DNA of 64,000 bases, from assembly GCA_005784505.1 (NCBI GenBank), contig VCAZ01000003.1, forward strand, positions 11,802,305 through 11,866,304, in the 5' to 3' direction. The notes under the pieces are model-generated. The model was not told the origin of the DNA, ran no database searches, and saw only the letters and a list, made by a program, of their open reading frames with translations. Numbering within the stretch: position 1 is the stretch's first letter; every line of letters begins with the position of its first letter. Below are positions 62,098 through 64,000 of the stretch, piece after piece. Position numbers and translations under genes: made by a program. This DNA is from Bagarius yarrelli. Taxonomy: Eukaryota > Chordata > Actinopteri > Siluriformes > Sisoridae.

Positions 62098-63549
62098 TTG
62101 AAAATAGTTAACTCTTCTCTCAGCAGTGGGTATGTTCCCAAATCTTTTAAATTAGCAGTTATTAAACCTTTAATTAAGAAACCTGACCTTGACCAAAATG
62201 AGCTGTCAAACTACAGGCCGATATCTAACCTTCCGTTTATCTCTAAAATCCTAGAGAAGGTAGTAGCGCAACAACTATGTTCATATTTACAAAGAAATAA
62301 CATACACGAACTTTATCAATCAGGATTCAGGCCTCACCACAGCACAGAGACAGCACTGGTCAAAGTAGCTAATGACCTCTTACTGGCATCCGACCAAGGT
62401 TGTGTCTAGCTGCTTATATTACTCGACCTTAGTGCGGCCTTTGACACTATAGATCACGATATTCTTCTTCACAGATTAGAAAAATTAGTAGGAATTAAAG
62501 GAACAGCTCTTGCGTGGCTCAGGTCCTATTTAACCGATCGTTACCAGTTTGTAGATTTAAATGGTGATTATTCTGCGTGCTCCCTTGTAAAGTATGGTGT
62601 TCCACAGGGCTCGGTTTTAGGCCCACTTCTTTTCTCTCTTTACATGCTGCCTCTGGGAAACATAATTCGTAAGCATGATATCAGTTTCCACTGTTACGCT
62701 GATGACACACAGTTATACGTCTCATCAAGGCCTGATGCGAAAGGCCAGTTTAATAAAATTGAGCAATGTGTGAAGGAAGTAGGAGATTGGATGTTATGCA
62801 ATTTCCTCTTGCTTAACGCTAACAAGACGAAGGTTCTGGTTCTAGGACCAGGGGTAGCTAAAAGTAAGCTTCCTGATCACACCTTAACTCTAGACAGTCT
62901 TTCTGTTTCACCAAGTGTAACAGTAAAAGATTTGGGTGTGATTTTAGACTCCAATCTCTTATTTGAAGCCCATGTCGACAATATAAGCAGGATAGCATTC
63001 TATCATCTTAGAAATATCGCTAAAGTAAGAAATATCTTGTCGCTTACTGATGCCGAAAAATTAGTTCATGCGTTTATCACATCCAGGCTGGATTACTGTA
63101 ACGCTTTACTGTCTGGATGTTCAACTAGGTGCATTAATAAACTTCAGTTAGTCCAGAACGCAGCAGCGAGAGTCCTTACTAAAACTAAAAGATACGAGCA
63201 CATCACGCCAGTCCTATCCGCACTGCATTGGCTCCCAGTGAGACACAGCATCGATTTTAAAATACTACTGTTAACTTATAAAGCTCTAAATGGTCTTGCA
63301 CCGCAGTACTTAAGCGAACTTCTAGTATCTTATGTTCCATCACGCCAACTTCGATCAAAGGATGCAGGCTGCCTGTCAGTACCGCGCATTATAAAAACTA
63401 CAGCAGGGGGCAGAACCTTTTCTTACAGAGCCCCAATGCTATGGAATAGCCTCCCTATGTATGTTCGGGAATCAGACACAGTCTCAGTGTTTAAGTCTAG
63501 GTTAAAAACGTACTTATTTAATCAAGCATTTTGTATTGATTCCCCTTAG
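62098..63549 (+). pseudogene. L2 reverse transcriptase, one nonsense codon
   Basis: A single frame: KIVNSSLSSGYVPKSFKLAV, LSNYRPISNLPFISKILEKV and YQSGFRPHHSTETALVKVAN. TAG follows at 62407, then LLDLSAAFDTIDHDILLHRL (motif A), LVKYGVPQGSVLGPLLFSLY (motif B) and FHCYADDTQLYVSSRPD (catalytic YADD). The thumb and C-terminus read ITSRLDYCNALLSGCSTRCI and LNGLAPQYLSELLVSYVPSR, with the end LKTYLFNQAFCIDSP. All RT core motifs are intact; only the stop and the upstream frameshift prevent translation. Confidence 0.93.
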
Positions 63550-64000
63550 ATAAAGGAGCAGATCTGGGGGAATCATGGGTGTTGAGTATTATGGTGATCT
63601 TGTATGTTTAGATGCTGTCTTCCCCTCTCTTATTGATCACGGTGTTGATGATAAGAGCGGCTGGTTGCTTAAAATATCAGGGAGCCCTCATGTCTGTGTT
63701 TCCCTCTGGTTCTCCTTTTAGTTATGCTGACCTAGTTAGTCTTGCTGGAGTCCATCCTTGCACTCTACATTATTCACTTAATCAATCCAAACTGTGTGAT
63801 TACACTGTCACTTAACTGCTTTCTTCTTTTTGACTTCCTTTCCCTCCCTCTCTCTCTCTCTCTCTCTCACACTGTTGAGTTACATACGCCACAACGGAGC
63901 TGCCGGTGATCCAGACCCCACCTCCAACCCGGTCCTGTGGGACCCTTCCCTGTGACCTGCCCAGCGGATGATGCATCACCAGGGCGATCTAGGACGACCC

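Larger units (their letters stand above)
61608..64000 (+). mobile_element. L2-clade LINE, copy E (5'-truncated, nearly intact RT; runs off window)
   Basis: It starts in the connector (CAGAGCGCCCGTAAACTAGA, identical to copy A at 7683). A single extra T near 62060 shifts frame after LDPISTHF, and one TAG stands at 62407-62409. Apart from these it is open to 63549. The 3' UTR from 63550 includes a CT repeat near 63850 and reaches GATGATGCATCACCAGGGCG at 63968; the tail lies outside. High identity to copy A indicates a young subfamily. Confidence 0.94.

Noticed and set aside
46860..64000. Divergent or neighbouring protein-coding host gene
   Set aside because: Every longer frame traced to a transposon or had no splice-supported conserved block.
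1..64000. CRISPR array, bacterial operon or defence system
   Set aside because: Sequence is animal nuclear DNA; direct repeats present are microsatellites, minisatellites or transposon parts.

Overview
The window is a piece of a teleost fish genome. The evidence is a spliced vertebrate-type histone deacetylase 11 gene (hdac11) with short conserved exons and very large introns, packed with typical teleost repeats: L2-, Rex1-, RTE- and L1/Tx1-like LINEs, Ty3/gypsy elements and solo LTRs, many Tc1-like transposons, a PIF/Harbinger element, hAT- and CACTA-like non-autonomous elements, tRNA-derived SINEs and long (TA)n/(CA)n tracts. The species cannot be fixed from the sequence. No bacterial, phage or CRISPR feature is present.

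Host gene. hdac11 lies on the minus strand. Its ATG is at 46669 and seven coding exons are visible: 46669-46635, 46389-46241, 45564-45464, 40695-40579, 18609-18567, 15257-15181 and 14975-14913. Together they give 585 nt, or 195 codons, in frame with GT-AG introns. They cover the N-terminal half of the deacetylase, including the catalytic His pair and two zinc ligands. The exons for the last roughly 150 residues must lie to the left of position 1. Intron 4 is 22 kb and intron 7 is at least 14.9 kb; both have been swollen by transposons. A ZNF143-like site lies about 100 bp upstream of the ATG.

Intron 7 (1-14912) holds Tc1 remnants (1-1358), a solo LTR (3455-3832), a 30-bp coding-like tandem repeat (about 4055-4310), a SINE, a gypsy LTR-gag fragment, an L2 LINE with an esterase-like ORF1 remnant (6230-8692), a gypsy integrase-chromodomain-LTR end (8735-10165) and an L1/Tx1-like LINE broken by a SINE (11235-14735). 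Intron 5 holds a Tc1 copy and an internally deleted RTE LINE. Intron 4 holds a gypsy remnant, a Tc1 split by a Harbinger, a Rex1-like LINE split by an L2, one Tc1 with an uninterrupted transposase gene (32134-33777), an inverted decayed copy of the same family (37832-39296), another L2, and a nested palindrome (39351-39635) that contains a small copied piece of that decayed Tc1.

Upstream of hdac11 (46.7-64 kb) no host gene was recognised. This part carries a CACTA-like element with long inverted ends, solo LTRs, a 5' RTE fragment, an hAT-like element, a Tc1 remnant, an internally deleted gypsy element and, at the right edge, a nearly intact L2 reverse transcriptase running off the window. Most of the window therefore records layered, nested insertions around one slowly evolving gene.
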